Of a DNA stretch of 64,000 nucleotides, positions 7,694 through 17,282 are shown piece by piece. The number at the start of each line of letters is the position of its first letter. Position 1 is the first letter of the stretch. Made by a program: the position numbers and the translations under genes. The notes beneath the pieces were generated by a model. The model worked only from the letters and a program-made list of their open reading frames with translations. It did no database searches and had not been told where the DNA came from. The DNA comes from Nioella sp. MMSF_3534 (GTDB lineage Bacteria > Pseudomonadota > Alphaproteobacteria > Rhodobacterales > Rhodobacteraceae). The stretch covers positions 1-64,000 of the forward strand of contig NZ_JASHJX010000004.1 in the NCBI RefSeq assembly GCF_030732985.1. The letters are read 5' to 3'.

Positions 7694-9037
7694 TTACTTG
7701 CCGTCATCCACGGGGGCGGTGCCGCCACCGGACCCGGCGCCACCGCCGCCCCCGATGATCAGCTGCGCCTCTGGGTAGCCCACCTCGTCATATGTCTGGA
7801 TCGTGCCGACATAGATATCGTAGCGGCCCTGCGGCGGGGCGCCCCAGACGAGGCTCGGGTTGATCCCGCCTGCGCCATTGTCGTCGCAATACCACTGCCC
7901 GTCCGGTCCGTTGATCAGCAGGCTGGTGTCGCTCTGCGACTCGACCGTGAAGGACAAGGGCGCGCCGACGCCCTGGTAATAGACCTGGAAATCCGGGGCC
8001 TCGGCCACGTGACCGGCACAGCCCTGCCCGGCGCTGGAGGCTTCCAACAGACCGCCGGCCAACAGATGCTGAAGGTAGGGATCAGGCGAGAAGCCGCTCG
8101 ACAGGGTTACATTGCCGAAGGTCGGCGGCAGGTTGTAGTTGGGCTCGCTCGGGCGCAGATCGACCTGCGGGGTTTCGCCCGCCATGGTCGCCGCGATCCA
8201 GTCCTGATAGGCTGACACACGGGTATAGGTGCCGTAGTGGTCGCCATCCTGGTGGCAGTAATTGCCGCCCGACACCAGCCCGACCTGTACATATCCCTGC
8301 GTGTCAGCGGCCAGCAGCGGCCCGCCGCTGTCGCCCCGGCAGGCATCGGCAACGGCCTCCTGGAAACCGGCGCAGATAACACCTGCACCCGCGTTCGACG
8401 AACACAGTTGGTTATGCACAATCGGCACCGCCGCGCCGAGCAGCACCTGCGACGTGTCCCACATCGACGGCGGTGAAGAGGTCGCGCGCTCTGCCTGGGT
8501 CAGGGGTCCGCGGCCGCGCGAGATATGCGGTGGCGGCGTCAGGCCCCAGCCGATGATCACGGTCTGATCGCCAATCTGTTCCACCACCGGGGCCAGCGCC
8601 GCATCCGACAGGCGCACCGGGGTGATGCCCGTGGGGCGGGCAAGCTCCAGCAGGGCAATGTCGTTGACGCCAACCCCCTGATACCCGGAATGCAGATAGA
8701 CACGAGACACGTCGAAGGCCGTGCCCCCGCCCTGCAGGCTGGAGGTGTTGGCGTAGATTTCCAGCCCGCTCGGATTGTTGGGGGCGACCGTATCGACGCA
8801 ATGAGCCGCGGTCAGCACCCACCTGTCCGCAATCACGGTACCGCCGCAGAAATGCCCGTCGAACCGGCTGCGTGCATTGGCCTGGTTCAGCGACACCATC
8901 CAGGGAAAATCGCTGATCGACACGGCACAGCCGCCCATCACCCGGTCGCCCGAGCAAAACTCCTGCGCCTCGGCGGCATCGGGGGCTGCGAAGAAACCGG
9001 CCGTCAGAAGGGCGGCACCAAGGGTCAGAGATCTCAT
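7694..9037 (-). CDS. Secreted trypsin-like serine protease (S1) with C-terminal accessory domain
   Basis: 447 residues. An N-terminal hydrophobic stretch ending near AAEAQ looks like a Sec signal peptide. The S1 domain has the complete triad: His79 in VLTAAHC, Asp126 in NDIALLEL and Ser237 in RGDSGGP, plus paired cysteines. Residues about 326-430 form a separate beta-rich domain with GCAGHVAEAPDFQ, GPDGQWYC and GRYDIYVGT, which is also found at the end of the neighbouring caspase-like protein. A Gly-rich tail ends the chain. The ATG at 9037 has AAAGG 9 bases upstream, better than the ATG at 9046. It lies about 60 bases downstream of the caspase-like gene on the same strand, so both are probably co-expressed and exported. 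Confidence 0.88.
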   Translation of the reverse strand: MRSLTLGAALLTAGFFAAPDAAEAQEFCSGDRVMGGCAVSISDFPWMVSLNQANARSRFDGHFCGGTVIADRWVLTAAHCVDTVAPNNPSGLEIYANTSSLQGGGTAFDVSRVYLHSGYQGVGVNDIALLELARPTGITPVRLSDAALAPVVEQIGDQTVIIGWGLTPPPHISRGRGPLTQAERATSSPPSMWDTSQVLLGAAVPIVHNQLCSSNAGAGVICAGFQEAVADACRGDSGGPLLAADTQGYVQVGLVSGGNYCHQDGDHYGTYTRVSAYQDWIAATMAGETPQVDLRPSEPNYNLPPTFGNVTLSSGFSPDPYLQHLLAGGLLEASSAGQGCAGHVAEAPDFQVYYQGVGAPLSFTVESQSDTSLLINGPDGQWYCDDNGAGGINPSLVWGAPPQGRYDIYVGTIQTYDEVGYPEAQLIIGGGGGAGSGGGTAPVDDGK

Positions 9038-9099
9038 ATGGCTCATCCTTTCATACCCTGTTTGTCCGGCCCGTGGTCCAATGCGGGCCGCGAAATGAC

Positions 9100-10500
9100 C
9101 TAGTCTATTGCCCGCTCGATCGTTGCCTCGGGGTTCAATGCGATGGCGGGCGGCGTTTCCGAGGGCGAGGTGACGATGAACCCGACGCCCGCACCTGCGT
9201 CATCCTGAACGACCGGCGCGACGGCCACCGGCTCGGGCAACAGCGCTTCGACGATCAGTTCGGCATCGGGCGCAACCGGCAGTTCGCGTTCGGTGCCGAC
9301 CCAGATGCGGTAACTGCCCGCGCTCAGGTCTGACAGGGCCAGAACCGGCGGCGCGCCATCGGACATGGTGCCACGACACAGCCATGTACCATCGGGGCGG
9401 CGCATCACCAGCACCGTATCCTCATCGCTGAGCGTCGTGATCCTGAGCGGGCCAATCGTCTCTTGCCAGTCGAGCTGGAAATCCGGGCTGCTGGCCACGA
9501 AGCCATAACAATTGCCGCCAAGCTGCGAGGCATCCTCGTACCCGCCTGCCAGCATATCCAGCGCCATGGCGGTGTCCGGCGGGCCGGCGGCCAACTCAAT
9601 CGTGCCGTACAGGGGCTCGCCCTCGTCCTCGATCCCCCGGCCGGGCTTGCCGGCACTGGGCAGACCGGCCTCCTCCACCTGCACCGGCACCTCGTTTGTG
9701 TCGGCGCGCCCGTCGCCGATCTGGAATTGCGGTGGAATCTCTCCGGCAAAGGCAAATTCCAGCCACGGCACCTGGCGGCCCTGCGTGGCGTTGCGCACCG
9801 CGAAGGACACCTCGTACATGATGTCGTCGATCCGCCGCGTGGGCCGTTCCAGCGCCTGCAACAGCGCCCCGGTAAAGAGCCCGTTGCGCCCCTCGCCATC
9901 GGACGAGGTCTGGCCGGGCGCGGCGGCATAAAGGATGAAGGCGGACGCGCCCGCAGGCGTATCCATCGCCGACAGGCCGATCCCCAGATCGCGCCCGCCG
10001 CCGCGTTCGGGCAGCGGGTTGTTGCGGCAGGCATCGAGGATGATCACCCCCGTGGCCCCGGTCGCGGCCAGCCGTTCCAGAAGGCGCGGCGCGGGATAGG
10101 CCCAGTCCGGCACATCCTCGGCGAAGGCGATTTCTTCGTCATCGGTGGGGATCAGGTAATTGGTGCCCTTGTATTCAACCCCATGCCCGGCAAAGTAGAA
10201 CACCGCCAGATCGCCGGGGTTCAGACTGCGGGTGAAATCGCGGATCGCCACCTGCATCCCGTGCAGATCCTGATCCAGCATCGGCCCGTCGCCATGCACG
10301 CGAAAGCCGATCTCGGTCAGCCGTTCGGCCATGTCGGTGGCGTCGTTGACGGGGTTGATCAGCGGGCTGGAGGAGTATTGGGAATTGCCAATGATCAGCG
10401 CAACCCGTTCCGCCCTGAGCTGCCCGGGCAGGGACAGCCCGATCAGAGCCGTCAGAACAACCAGCAGACTATGAGCCAGAAACCCGCGGGGGCGCACCAC
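9100..10500 (-). CDS. Secreted caspase-family (C14/metacaspase-like) protein
   Basis: 466 residues with an N-terminal signal peptide (hydrophobic residues 9-30). The caspase-fold part starts ERVALIIGNSQYSSSPLINP and contains the catalytic dyad His106 in YFAGHGVEY and Cys158 in ILDACRNNPL. Residues about 318-420 form a second domain sharing NCYGFVASSPDFQ, RPDGTWLCRG and GSYRIWVGT with the C terminus of the adjacent trypsin-like protease. Bacterial members of this family cleave after Arg/Lys, often with calcium; the substrate here is unknown. The start is GTG at 10500 with GGGAG 7 bases upstream. A palindrome overlaps the likely promoter. Pairing with a trypsin-like protease suggests a proteolytic cascade (inference). 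Confidence 0.88.
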   Translation of the reverse strand: MVRPRGFLAHSLLVVLTALIGLSLPGQLRAERVALIIGNSQYSSSPLINPVNDATDMAERLTEIGFRVHGDGPMLDQDLHGMQVAIRDFTRSLNPGDLAVFYFAGHGVEYKGTNYLIPTDDEEIAFAEDVPDWAYPAPRLLERLAATGATGVIILDACRNNPLPERGGGRDLGIGLSAMDTPAGASAFILYAAAPGQTSSDGEGRNGLFTGALLQALERPTRRIDDIMYEVSFAVRNATQGRQVPWLEFAFAGEIPPQFQIGDGRADTNEVPVQVEEAGLPSAGKPGRGIEDEGEPLYGTIELAAGPPDTAMALDMLAGGYEDASQLGGNCYGFVASSPDFQLDWQETIGPLRITTLSDEDTVLVMRRPDGTWLCRGTMSDGAPPVLALSDLSAGSYRIWVGTERELPVAPDAELIVEALLPEPVAVAPVVQDDAGAGVGFIVTSPSETPPAIALNPEATIERAID

Positions 10501-10534
10501 GTCCAGTCTCCCAAAATCACAAACCTAATGCGGC

Positions 10535-10559
10535 ATAGTATGACCGGAAATTTCCGATC
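10535..10559 (-). promoter_or_regulatory. Candidate promoter/operator of the caspase-protease pair
   Basis: A 12-bp perfect palindrome CGGAAATTTCCG (10545-10556; 18 bp with one mismatched pair at 10542-10559) lies directly upstream of a good -10-like hexamer TACTAT (minus strand, 10540-10535), about 35 bases before the GTG start. No convincing -35 is visible, so activation or repression at the palindrome is possible. Confidence 0.4.
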
Positions 10560-10597
10560 CGCCGACTCTTTTTTGTCGGTTCGGCCAAAGCAAAGGT

Positions 10598-11851
10598 TCA
10601 AAGCGTCAGGAAAATCTGAAGGTCTGCCACGTTGGTTCCCGTTGCCCCGGTCATCAACAGATCGCCCGACGCCGCCAGCGCCGCGTAGCTGTCGCTGTTG
10701 GCCAGCAGGGCCGTCGGGTCGGCCCCCGCCATGCGCATCCGGCCAAGGCTGTCCTGATCCACGATGGCCCCTGCGGCGTCGGTCGGTCCGTCTCGCCCGT
10801 CCGTGCCGCCCGACAGGAACAGCCAATCGCCCGTCAGGCCCCGTTCCTCGGCCAGCAGCGCCACCCGCAGCGCCAGTTCCTGATTGCGCCCGCCGCGCCC
10901 GTCGCCCTGCAAGACGACCGTGGTTTCCCCGCCAAAGAGCAGCGCCGTGCCGGGGGGCGTGGTCGCGGCAAGGGTCAGCACCTGTTCTGCCGCCGTCGTT
11001 ACCGGGCCGATCAGGGGGGCCTCGACCACCCGAACGGGGCGCGCCGCCGCAGCCGCCATTGCCGCGACGCTGATCGCGTTCGACCCGACAAGCGCCGCGT
11101 CAGGGTCGGGCAGTGGATCGCGCAGCGCCTCCCGCGCCATCGCCTCCCGCGCAGCCTCTGGCATCCGCTCCCAAATGCCAAGCCGGTGCGCGACGTCCCG
11201 CGCGGTGGCCAGATCGGCAATCGGCCCCACCGTCGGACCACTGGCAATCACCCGCAGATCATCGCCCACCACATCCGACAGGATCAGGCTGCGCACCGGG
11301 GCAGGGGCCGCCAACCGCAACAGCCCGCCACCCTTGAAGCGCGACAGGGCCTGCCGGACGATGTTGGTCTCTTGGATATCGGCACCCGAGGCCAGAAGCA
11401 GCCGGTTCACTTCGGCCTTGTCCGCCAGTGTCAGGCCCTTGACCGGCCCCGGCAGCAAGGCCGACCCCCCGCCCGAGATCAACGCCAGCACCATGTCCCG
11501 CGCACCCGCCTCGCGCAGCAGCTTCTCCACCGCCAGCCCGGCAATCACGCCGTTGCCATCGGGCAGCGGATGCCCGGTCCCGTAGCAGGCCACGCCCGCG
11601 ATATCCCGGTGGTTCTCGTAATTCGTGACGATCAGGCAGCGGGTCGGCACGCCCGCCGGCACCGCAGACAGTGCCGCCTTCATCATCCCGTTCGCGGCCT
11701 TGCCCACGGCCAACAGGATCAGCGTTCCGCCCTCAGGCACCTCGACCGGGCGCGCCTTCAGGGCCTCAACCACGGCCCGCACCGGGTCGGCGGCGGCGAC
11801 ACCGGCCATGAAAAGCTCGGTCAGTTCGGATCGGATCGCGTCATGCGCCAT
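10598..11851 (-). CDS. Glycerate 2-kinase (MOFRL/GckA-TtuD family)
   Basis: 417 residues, the usual length for the type-2 glycerate kinase family: an N-terminal DUF4147 domain and a C-terminal MOFRL domain. Visible motifs are LAVGKAANGMMKAAL, ALISGGGSALLPGP, SDVVGDDLRVIASGPT, FGGETTVVLQGDGRGGRNQE and LFLSGGTDGRDGPTDAAGA. It phosphorylates glycerate to 2-phosphoglycerate in the cytoplasm, in serine-cycle, tartrate or hydroxypyruvate metabolism. Some relatives are annotated as hydroxypyruvate reductases (TtuD), but motif content favours kinase activity. It stands alone between the protease pair and ubiB. Confidence 0.9.
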   Translation of the reverse strand: MAHDAIRSELTELFMAGVAAADPVRAVVEALKARPVEVPEGGTLILLAVGKAANGMMKAALSAVPAGVPTRCLIVTNYENHRDIAGVACYGTGHPLPDGNGVIAGLAVEKLLREAGARDMVLALISGGGSALLPGPVKGLTLADKAEVNRLLLASGADIQETNIVRQALSRFKGGGLLRLAAPAPVRSLILSDVVGDDLRVIASGPTVGPIADLATARDVAHRLGIWERMPEAAREAMAREALRDPLPDPDAALVGSNAISVAAMAAAAARPVRVVEAPLIGPVTTAAEQVLTLAATTPPGTALLFGGETTVVLQGDGRGGRNQELALRVALLAEERGLTGDWLFLSGGTDGRDGPTDAAGAIVDQDSLGRMRMAGADPTALLANSDSYAALAASGDLLMTGATGTNVADLQIFLTL

Positions 11852-11930
11852 GGGGATCGCTCAAGCGGAAAGGTTGGCAGAACCTTCCCAAAGCCCCGTC
11901 CCCCTGTCCATCCCGTAACCCGCAAGGGTC

Positions 11931-13463
11931 TCAGAACCAGAATTCCCAAACCGCGACCGAGGCAAAGGTCAGCAGCACGCCGCCCACCAGATAGGCCAGC
12001 CGCTCCGCCACCCGCGACCGGCGCGGCGGCGGCAGCGTATTGGCGTGGGACAGCAGCGCATCCTGCGCCATCTGCGGCAGGCGCGGGCCGAAACGGGACA
12101 GCACCTGCGCCGTGCGCACAAGGTCGCGCAGCATCGCCTTTGGGCCGAGGTTTTCGGTGATGTATTGCTCCACCACCGGGCGCGCCGTGCTCCAGATATT
12201 GATATTCTCGTCCAGCGAGCGGGCCACGCCCTCCACCACCACCATGGTGCGTTGCAGCAGGATCAGCTCTGTCCGGGTTTCCATGCCGAACTGTTCCGTT
12301 ACCTCGAAGAGATACGAGAGAAGCCGCGCCATGGAAATCCGGCTCGCATCCATGCCGAATATGGGCTCCCCCACGCTGCGCAGCGCCTGCGCGAATTCGT
12401 CGATATCGCGGTCGGCGGGCACGTAACCCGCCTCGAAATGCACCTCGGCCACGCGGCGATAGTCACGGCGGATGAAGCCCATCAGGATCTCGGCATAGAC
12501 CCGGCGGGTATATTCATCCAGCCGCCCCATGATGCCGAAATCCAGCGCCACGATATCGCCGTTCGGCGCGACCTTCAGGTTGCCCTGATGCATATCCGCA
12601 TGGAAGAACCCGTCGCGCAGCGCGTGGCGCAGGAACATCTGCAAGACCCGTTCGGCCAGCACCGTCCGGTCATGGCCCGCCGCGTCAATGGCCTCGATAT
12701 CGCTGAAGGACACGCCCTCGGCCCAGTCCAGCATCATCACCCGGCGCGAACAGAGAAACCAGTTGACCGCCGGAACGGTAAAGCCCTCGTCGTTTTCGGT
12801 TCTGGCGGCAAATTCCCCGGCGGCGGAGCTTTCGATGCGCAGGTCCAACTCCCGCATCACCACACCTTCGAAATGCTCGATCACGTCCTGAGGCCGCAAG
12901 CGGCGCGAGGCAGGCGACAGCGTCTCGATCCAGCTCGCCATCAGGTAGAAGGCGTCGATATCCTTGCGAAAGGCGCGCTCGATGCCGGGGCGCAACACCT
13001 TGACCGCCACCTCCTGCCCGGTGTCGCGCAGCCGGGCGCGGTGTACCTGCGCGATCGAGGCCGCCGCAACGGGTTCGGAAAACTCGGTGAACAGCTCTTC
13101 GACCGAAATCTCCAGCTCCTGCGCGATGGTGCGCTTGGCAATGGCGCTGTCAAAGGGCGGCAGCTTGTCCTGCAAGACCCTGAGTTCCGTCGCCAGCTCC
13201 GGCCCCACCACATCGGGGCGCGTGCTCAGGATTTGCCCGAACTTGATATAGGCCGGGCCAAGCGCGGTCAGCGCCCTGACCAGCGGCGGCAGGCTGGTAT
13301 CGCCGCGCAAACCCAGCCATTTGAACGGCCATGCCAGAATCCGCAGCCCCAACCGAACGCTACGCGGCGCATCCATCGCCTCCAGCGCCTCGGCCATGGC
13401 ACCGGTCCGTTCAAAGGTCGCGCCGGTGCGGATCAGCCGCCAGATATTGTGCGGTCCCCGCAT
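11931..13463 (-). CDS. ubiB: UbiB, ABC1/ADCK-family protein for ubiquinone biosynthesis
   Basis: 510 residues. It has the atypical kinase (ABC1) domain with the KxGQ region KFGQILSTRPDVVG, the Ala-rich loop EPVAAASIAQVHRA, LHADMHQGNL-like catalytic loop FFHADMHQGNLKV and ALDFGIMGRL. A C-terminal hydrophobic segment LLTFASVAVWEFWF would anchor it in the inner membrane. UbiB supports ubiquinone biosynthesis as an ATPase/kinase-like factor rather than a hydroxylase. It follows ubiE with one base between stop and start, so the two are co-transcribed. Confidence 0.94.
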   Translation of the reverse strand: MRGPHNIWRLIRTGATFERTGAMAEALEAMDAPRSVRLGLRILAWPFKWLGLRGDTSLPPLVRALTALGPAYIKFGQILSTRPDVVGPELATELRVLQDKLPPFDSAIAKRTIAQELEISVEELFTEFSEPVAAASIAQVHRARLRDTGQEVAVKVLRPGIERAFRKDIDAFYLMASWIETLSPASRRLRPQDVIEHFEGVVMRELDLRIESSAAGEFAARTENDEGFTVPAVNWFLCSRRVMMLDWAEGVSFSDIEAIDAAGHDRTVLAERVLQMFLRHALRDGFFHADMHQGNLKVAPNGDIVALDFGIMGRLDEYTRRVYAEILMGFIRRDYRRVAEVHFEAGYVPADRDIDEFAQALRSVGEPIFGMDASRISMARLLSYLFEVTEQFGMETRTELILLQRTMVVVEGVARSLDENINIWSTARPVVEQYITENLGPKAMLRDLVRTAQVLSRFGPRLPQMAQDALLSHANTLPPPRRSRVAERLAYLVGGVLLTFASVAVWEFWF

Positions 13464-13464
13464 C

Positions 13465-14217
13465 TCAGATCTTCCAGCCCGAATGCAGCGCCGCGATGCC
13501 CATGGACAGGTTGCGATATTTGACCATGTCGAACCCCGCCTCGCGGATCATGCTGGCAAACATCTCCTGATCGGGGAACTTACGGATGCTCTCGACAAGG
13601 TACTGATAGCTGTCCGCGTCATTGGCGATCACCTTCCCCATCTTCGGGATCACGTTGAAGGAATAGAGGTCATAGAGCTTCTGCATCCCCTCATTCGGCA
13701 ACTGGCTGAATTCCAGCACCATCAACCGCCCGCCGGGTTTCAGAACCCGGTAGGCCTCCGACAACGCATCGCCAATCCGAGTCACGTTCCGGATGCCGAA
13801 ACTGATCGTGTAAACGTCAAAGCTGTTATCCTCAAACGGCAGCGCCATGGCATCGCCGACGATCCAGTCGAGCTTCTCGGCCATCTGCTCGGCTTCCGCC
13901 CGCTTCTGCCCCTCGATCAGCATCGATTCCGTCATGTCCAGAACCGTGGCATGGGCCCCCGGCGCGCGTTTGAGGAACCGGAAGGAGATATCCCCGGTCC
14001 CCCCCGCCACATCCAGCAGCTTCACCCCATCGCGCGGCGCCAGCCAATCCATCATCGCGTCTTTCCAGACCCGGTGGATTCCGACCGACATCACGTCATT
14101 CATCACATCGTATTTGGAGGCGACATTGGTAAAGACCCCGTGGACCTTCCCGGCCTTCTCGTCCTCGGCCACGGTCTGAAACCCGAAATGCGTGGTGCGT
14201 CCGTCTGCGTCGCTCAT
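13465..14217 (-). CDS. ubiE: Ubiquinone/menaquinone biosynthesis C-methyltransferase UbiE
   Basis: 250 residues, a class I SAM methyltransferase with motif [47 protein letters not shown] and [14 protein letters not shown], all specific for UbiE. It methylates the quinone ring (2-polyprenyl-6-methoxy-benzoquinol or demethylmenaquinol) in the cytoplasm. It is the first gene of ubiE-ubiB and diverges from mutM across about 100 bases. AAAGG lies 8 bases before ATG. Confidence 0.95.
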   Translation of the reverse strand: MSDADGRTTHFGFQTVAEDEKAGKVHGVFTNVASKYDVMNDVMSVGIHRVWKDAMMDWLAPRDGVKLLDVAGGTGDISFRFLKRAPGAHATVLDMTESMLIEGQKRAEAEQMAEKLDWIVGDAMALPFEDNSFDVYTISFGIRNVTRIGDALSEAYRVLKPGGRLMVLEFSQLPNEGMQKLYDLYSFNVIPKMGKVIANDADSYQYLVESIRKFPDQEMFASMIREAGFDMVKYRNLSMGIAALHSGWKI

Positions 14218-14320
14218 CCTGTCATCCTTTCCGGGGGTCTTGCCCTCGCCAGAAACTCTCCCTTCTTATAGGGCTTGTCGGTGGCGTTACAATGCGCCGC
14301 CCCCCAAGGAAAGGCCCGCC

Positions 14321-15184
14321 ATGCCCGAACTGCCCGAAGTCGAGACAGTCCGTCGCGGGCTGGCCCCCGTGATGGAGGGCCAACGGATCGCGAAAGCGGA
14401 GGTGCGCCGCCCCGACCTGCGCTGGCCCTTCCCGCCCGACATGGCCGCCCGGCTGACCGGGGCGACCGTGCTGCGCCTTCGGCGGCGGTCGAAATACATC
14501 CTCGCCGATCTGTCCACGGGCGAAACGCTGCTGATCCATCTGGGCATGTCGGGCCGCATGCTGGTCTCGGGCGCGCAAGGCCGCGACATGCCTGGCCAGT
14601 TTCACCACGACCACCCCGCGCCCGAGAAACACGATCACGTCGTGCTGGATATGGAAAATGGTGCCCGGATCACCTTCAACGACGCCCGCCGCTTCGGCGC
14701 GATGGACCTGATGGAGACATCCGCGCAGGACGGCCACCCGCTGCTGTCCGTTCTCGGCCCCGAACCCCTCGGCAATACCTTCGACGGCCCCTATCTGGCG
14801 GCACGTCTCAAGGGCCGCAAGATGCCGATCAAATCCGCCCTTCTGGATCAGCGAATCGTGGCGGGCCTGGGCAATATCTACGTCTGCGAAGTGCTGTATC
14901 GCGCCCGCATTTCCCCCAAACGCGCCGCAGGCCGCATCGCGACGCAACGTTGCGAGGCGCTGGTCCCGATCATCCGTGATGTGCTGTCAGAGGCGATCGA
15001 GGCGGGCGGCTCCTCCCTGCGCGATCATCGCCAGACCGACGGGGAACTGGGCTATTTTCAACATAATTTTCAGGTCTATGGCCGCGAGGACGCCCCCTGC
15101 GCCACCCCCGGCTGTTCGGCGACCATCCGCCGGATCGTGCAGTCGGGGCGGTCCAGCTTCTATTGCCCCACCTGTCAAAGATAG
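14321..15184 (+). CDS. mutM: Formamidopyrimidine-DNA glycosylase MutM (Fpg)
   Basis: 287 residues. The start at 14321 gives [14 protein letters not shown], required because Pro2 is the catalytic nucleophile and Glu3 the acid. Lys in [21 protein letters not shown] and the C-terminal zinc finger with CATPGC and YCPTCQ are present. It excises 8-oxoguanine and related lesions and nicks abasic sites. An AAGGAAAGG ribosome site lies about 7 bases before the ATG. It is followed by an enoyl-CoA hydratase gene on the same strand, an order shared by many Rhodobacterales. Confidence 0.96.
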   Translation: MPELPEVETVRRGLAPVMEGQRIAKAEVRRPDLRWPFPPDMAARLTGATVLRLRRRSKYILADLSTGETLLIHLGMSGRMLVSGAQGRDMPGQFHHDHPAPEKHDHVVLDMENGARITFNDARRFGAMDLMETSAQDGHPLLSVLGPEPLGNTFDGPYLAARLKGRKMPIKSALLDQRIVAGLGNIYVCEVLYRARISPKRAAGRIATQRCEALVPIIRDVLSEAIEAGGSSLRDHRQTDGELGYFQHNFQVYGREDAPCATPGCSATIRRIVQSGRSSFYCPTCQR

Positions 15185-15250
15185 CTTGAACCGCGCGCCG
15201 GGGCTGATAACCCTGCGCATCCGAGGGACAACAATACCGGGACGCACCGA

Positions 15251-16027
15251 ATGGCCTACGAGACCCTGATCGTCGAGATCGAAGAGCATATCTGCCTTAT
15301 CAAGCTGAACCGGCCTGACGCGCTGAATGCGCTGAACACCAAGCTGCTGGCCGAGCTTTGCGATGCGCTGGAAAGCGCCGATGGAAACGACAAGGTCCGC
15401 TGCGTGGTCATCACCGGGTCGGAAAAAGCCTTCGCCGCCGGGGCCGACATCAAGGAAATGTCGGACAAGAGCTTTACCGAAGTCTTCACCGAAGACCTGT
15501 TCGCCGATGCCTCCGACCGGATGATCCGCATCCGCAAGCCGATCATCGCCGCCGTGTCGGGCTACGCGCTTGGCGGTGGCTGTGAACTGGCCATGGCCTG
15601 CGATTTCATCATCGCGTCCGACACCGCCAAGTTCGGCCAGCCCGAGATCAATCTGGGCGTCATCGCCGGGATGGGCGGCAGCCAGCGCCTGACTCGCTTC
15701 GTCGGCAAATCCAAGGCCATGGACATGAACCTGACCGGCCGTTTCATGGATGCCGAGGAAGCAGAACGCTCGGGCCTCGTCAGCCGCGTGGTGCCCGCCA
15801 AGAAGCTGATGGACGAGGCCATGAGTGCCGCTGCCAAGATCGCGGAAAAATCGCTGATCTCGTCGATGGCCGCGAAAGAGGCGGTGAACCGCAGCTATGA
15901 GACCACGCTGGCCGAAGGGCTGAGATTCGAACGCCGCCTGTTCCATTCCATGTTCGCAAGCGAAGACCAGAAAGAAGGCATGGCCGCCTTCCTCGAAAAG
16001 CGCGAAGCCCAGTTCCGCGACCGCTGA
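15251..16027 (+). CDS. Enoyl-CoA hydratase
   Basis: 258 residues, the standard crotonase length. It has [12 protein letters not shown], the oxyanion region [26 protein letters not shown] and [11 protein letters not shown], including both catalytic glutamates of hydratases (in GGCELA and PEINLG). It hydrates trans-2-enoyl-CoA in beta-oxidation or related pathways. It ends in an acidic/basic helical tail typical of the family. Although generic in function, its place between mutM and rpsT-dnaA is conserved in roseobacters; here rpsT is displaced by 6 kb of inserted genes. Confidence 0.92.
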   Translation: MAYETLIVEIEEHICLIKLNRPDALNALNTKLLAELCDALESADGNDKVRCVVITGSEKAFAAGADIKEMSDKSFTEVFTEDLFADASDRMIRIRKPIIAAVSGYALGGGCELAMACDFIIASDTAKFGQPEINLGVIAGMGGSQRLTRFVGKSKAMDMNLTGRFMDAEEAERSGLVSRVVPAKKLMDEAMSAAAKIAEKSLISSMAAKEAVNRSYETTLAEGLRFERRLFHSMFASEDQKEGMAAFLEKREAQFRDR

Positions 16028-16152
16028 ACAACGGGCGACGCCGCGAAAGCGGGGACCGGTACGTATTTTCGCGCCCCGGTCGTAATGTGTCATAGGCGAA
16101 CCCCTGTTCCTCGTGTATGGGGTCCGCAGACATAAATAAAATATGCAGGCTC

Positions 16153-17181
16153 ATGTCCGATCACACTGAACTTACCGGGCATCAGCCTGAACCGCGCGCG
16201 GCACGGGACTGGATCAAGGTCCTCGCGCAATACCGCGAACCGAACGCGCTGCGCAGCAGTTATGAACTTGGCATTACTATCGGTCCGTTCCTGTCGCTCT
16301 GGGTTCTGGCCTGGTGGTCGCTATCCGTCAGCTACTGGTTGACCCTTGCCATATCCTCGGTCAATGCCGCCTTCCTGCTGCGGCTCTTCTGCATCCAGCA
16401 CGATTGCGGCCATGGCGCGTTTTTCAACAATCGCACGGTCAGCGACTGGCTTGGCCGGGTTCTGGGGGTGCTGACGCTGACGCCCTATGACGTCTGGCGG
16501 CGCACCCATTCGATTCATCACAGCAATTCCGGCAATCTGGGACGGCGCGGCATCGGCGATGTCCACACGCTGACCGTTGCGGAATATCGCGCCCTGTCGC
16601 CCATGGGTCGCCTGATGTACCGGCTCTACCGCAACCCGGTGGTGCTGTTCGGCCTTGGGCCGGGATACCTGTTCTTCCTGCAAAACCGCCTGCCGCTCGG
16701 GCTGATGGCCAGCGCCAGATACTGGATCAGCGCCATGGGCACCAACGCGGCGATTCTGATCGGTCTGGGGCTGATGCTCTATTTCGGCGGGGTGATGCCC
16801 ATCCTGCTGATCTTCCTGCCCTCGACTTTGCTGGCGGCAACTGCGGGTATGTGGCTGTTCTATGTTCAGCACCAGTTCGAAACCACCCAATGGGATGCCG
16901 AGGAAAACTGGCAGGTGCATGACGCCGCGCTGAACGGAAGCTCTCATTACGTGATGCCCGCGCCGCTGCAATGGCTCAGCGCCAATATCGGCATTCACCA
17001 CGTTCATCACCTCTATAGCCGCATCCCGTTCTACCGGCTGCCCGAGGTGCTGCGCGATCATGCCGAACTGGCGGGCCGCAACCGGATGACGATCCGTGAA
17101 AGCCTGGCCAATGCGCGGCTGCATCTTTGGGATGAACAAAGCCGCCGCCTGCTGTCCTTCGCGCAGGCCCGCGCCCGCTGA
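16153..17181 (+). CDS. Membrane fatty acid desaturase (DesA-like)
   Basis: 342 residues with the three histidine boxes of membrane diiron desaturases: HDCGHG, the HSIHH cluster (RRTHSIHHSNSGN) and HHVHHL. Several hydrophobic segments (about residues 42-80 and 190-235) cross the membrane. It introduces a double bond in membrane lipids, usually delta-12 or similar in this subfamily. The ATG at 16153 is chosen because the chain MSDHTELTGHQ begins there; an in-frame ATG at 16117 is less likely. It stands alone, with no obvious electron-transfer partner next to it. Confidence 0.9.
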   Translation: MSDHTELTGHQPEPRAARDWIKVLAQYREPNALRSSYELGITIGPFLSLWVLAWWSLSVSYWLTLAISSVNAAFLLRLFCIQHDCGHGAFFNNRTVSDWLGRVLGVLTLTPYDVWRRTHSIHHSNSGNLGRRGIGDVHTLTVAEYRALSPMGRLMYRLYRNPVVLFGLGPGYLFFLQNRLPLGLMASARYWISAMGTNAAILIGLGLMLYFGGVMPILLIFLPSTLLAATAGMWLFYVQHQFETTQWDAEENWQVHDAALNGSSHYVMPAPLQWLSANIGIHHVHHLYSRIPFYRLPEVLRDHAELAGRNRMTIRESLANARLHLWDEQSRRLLSFAQARAR

Positions 17182-17282
17182 CATCCGGCCCGGAATCGGG
17201 TGGCCACGCGATGCCGGGTTTTGATGATCTCCGCTGGCTATGATATGCTCTCGTTGATGCTGATGACCGGCGGACCCACCCT

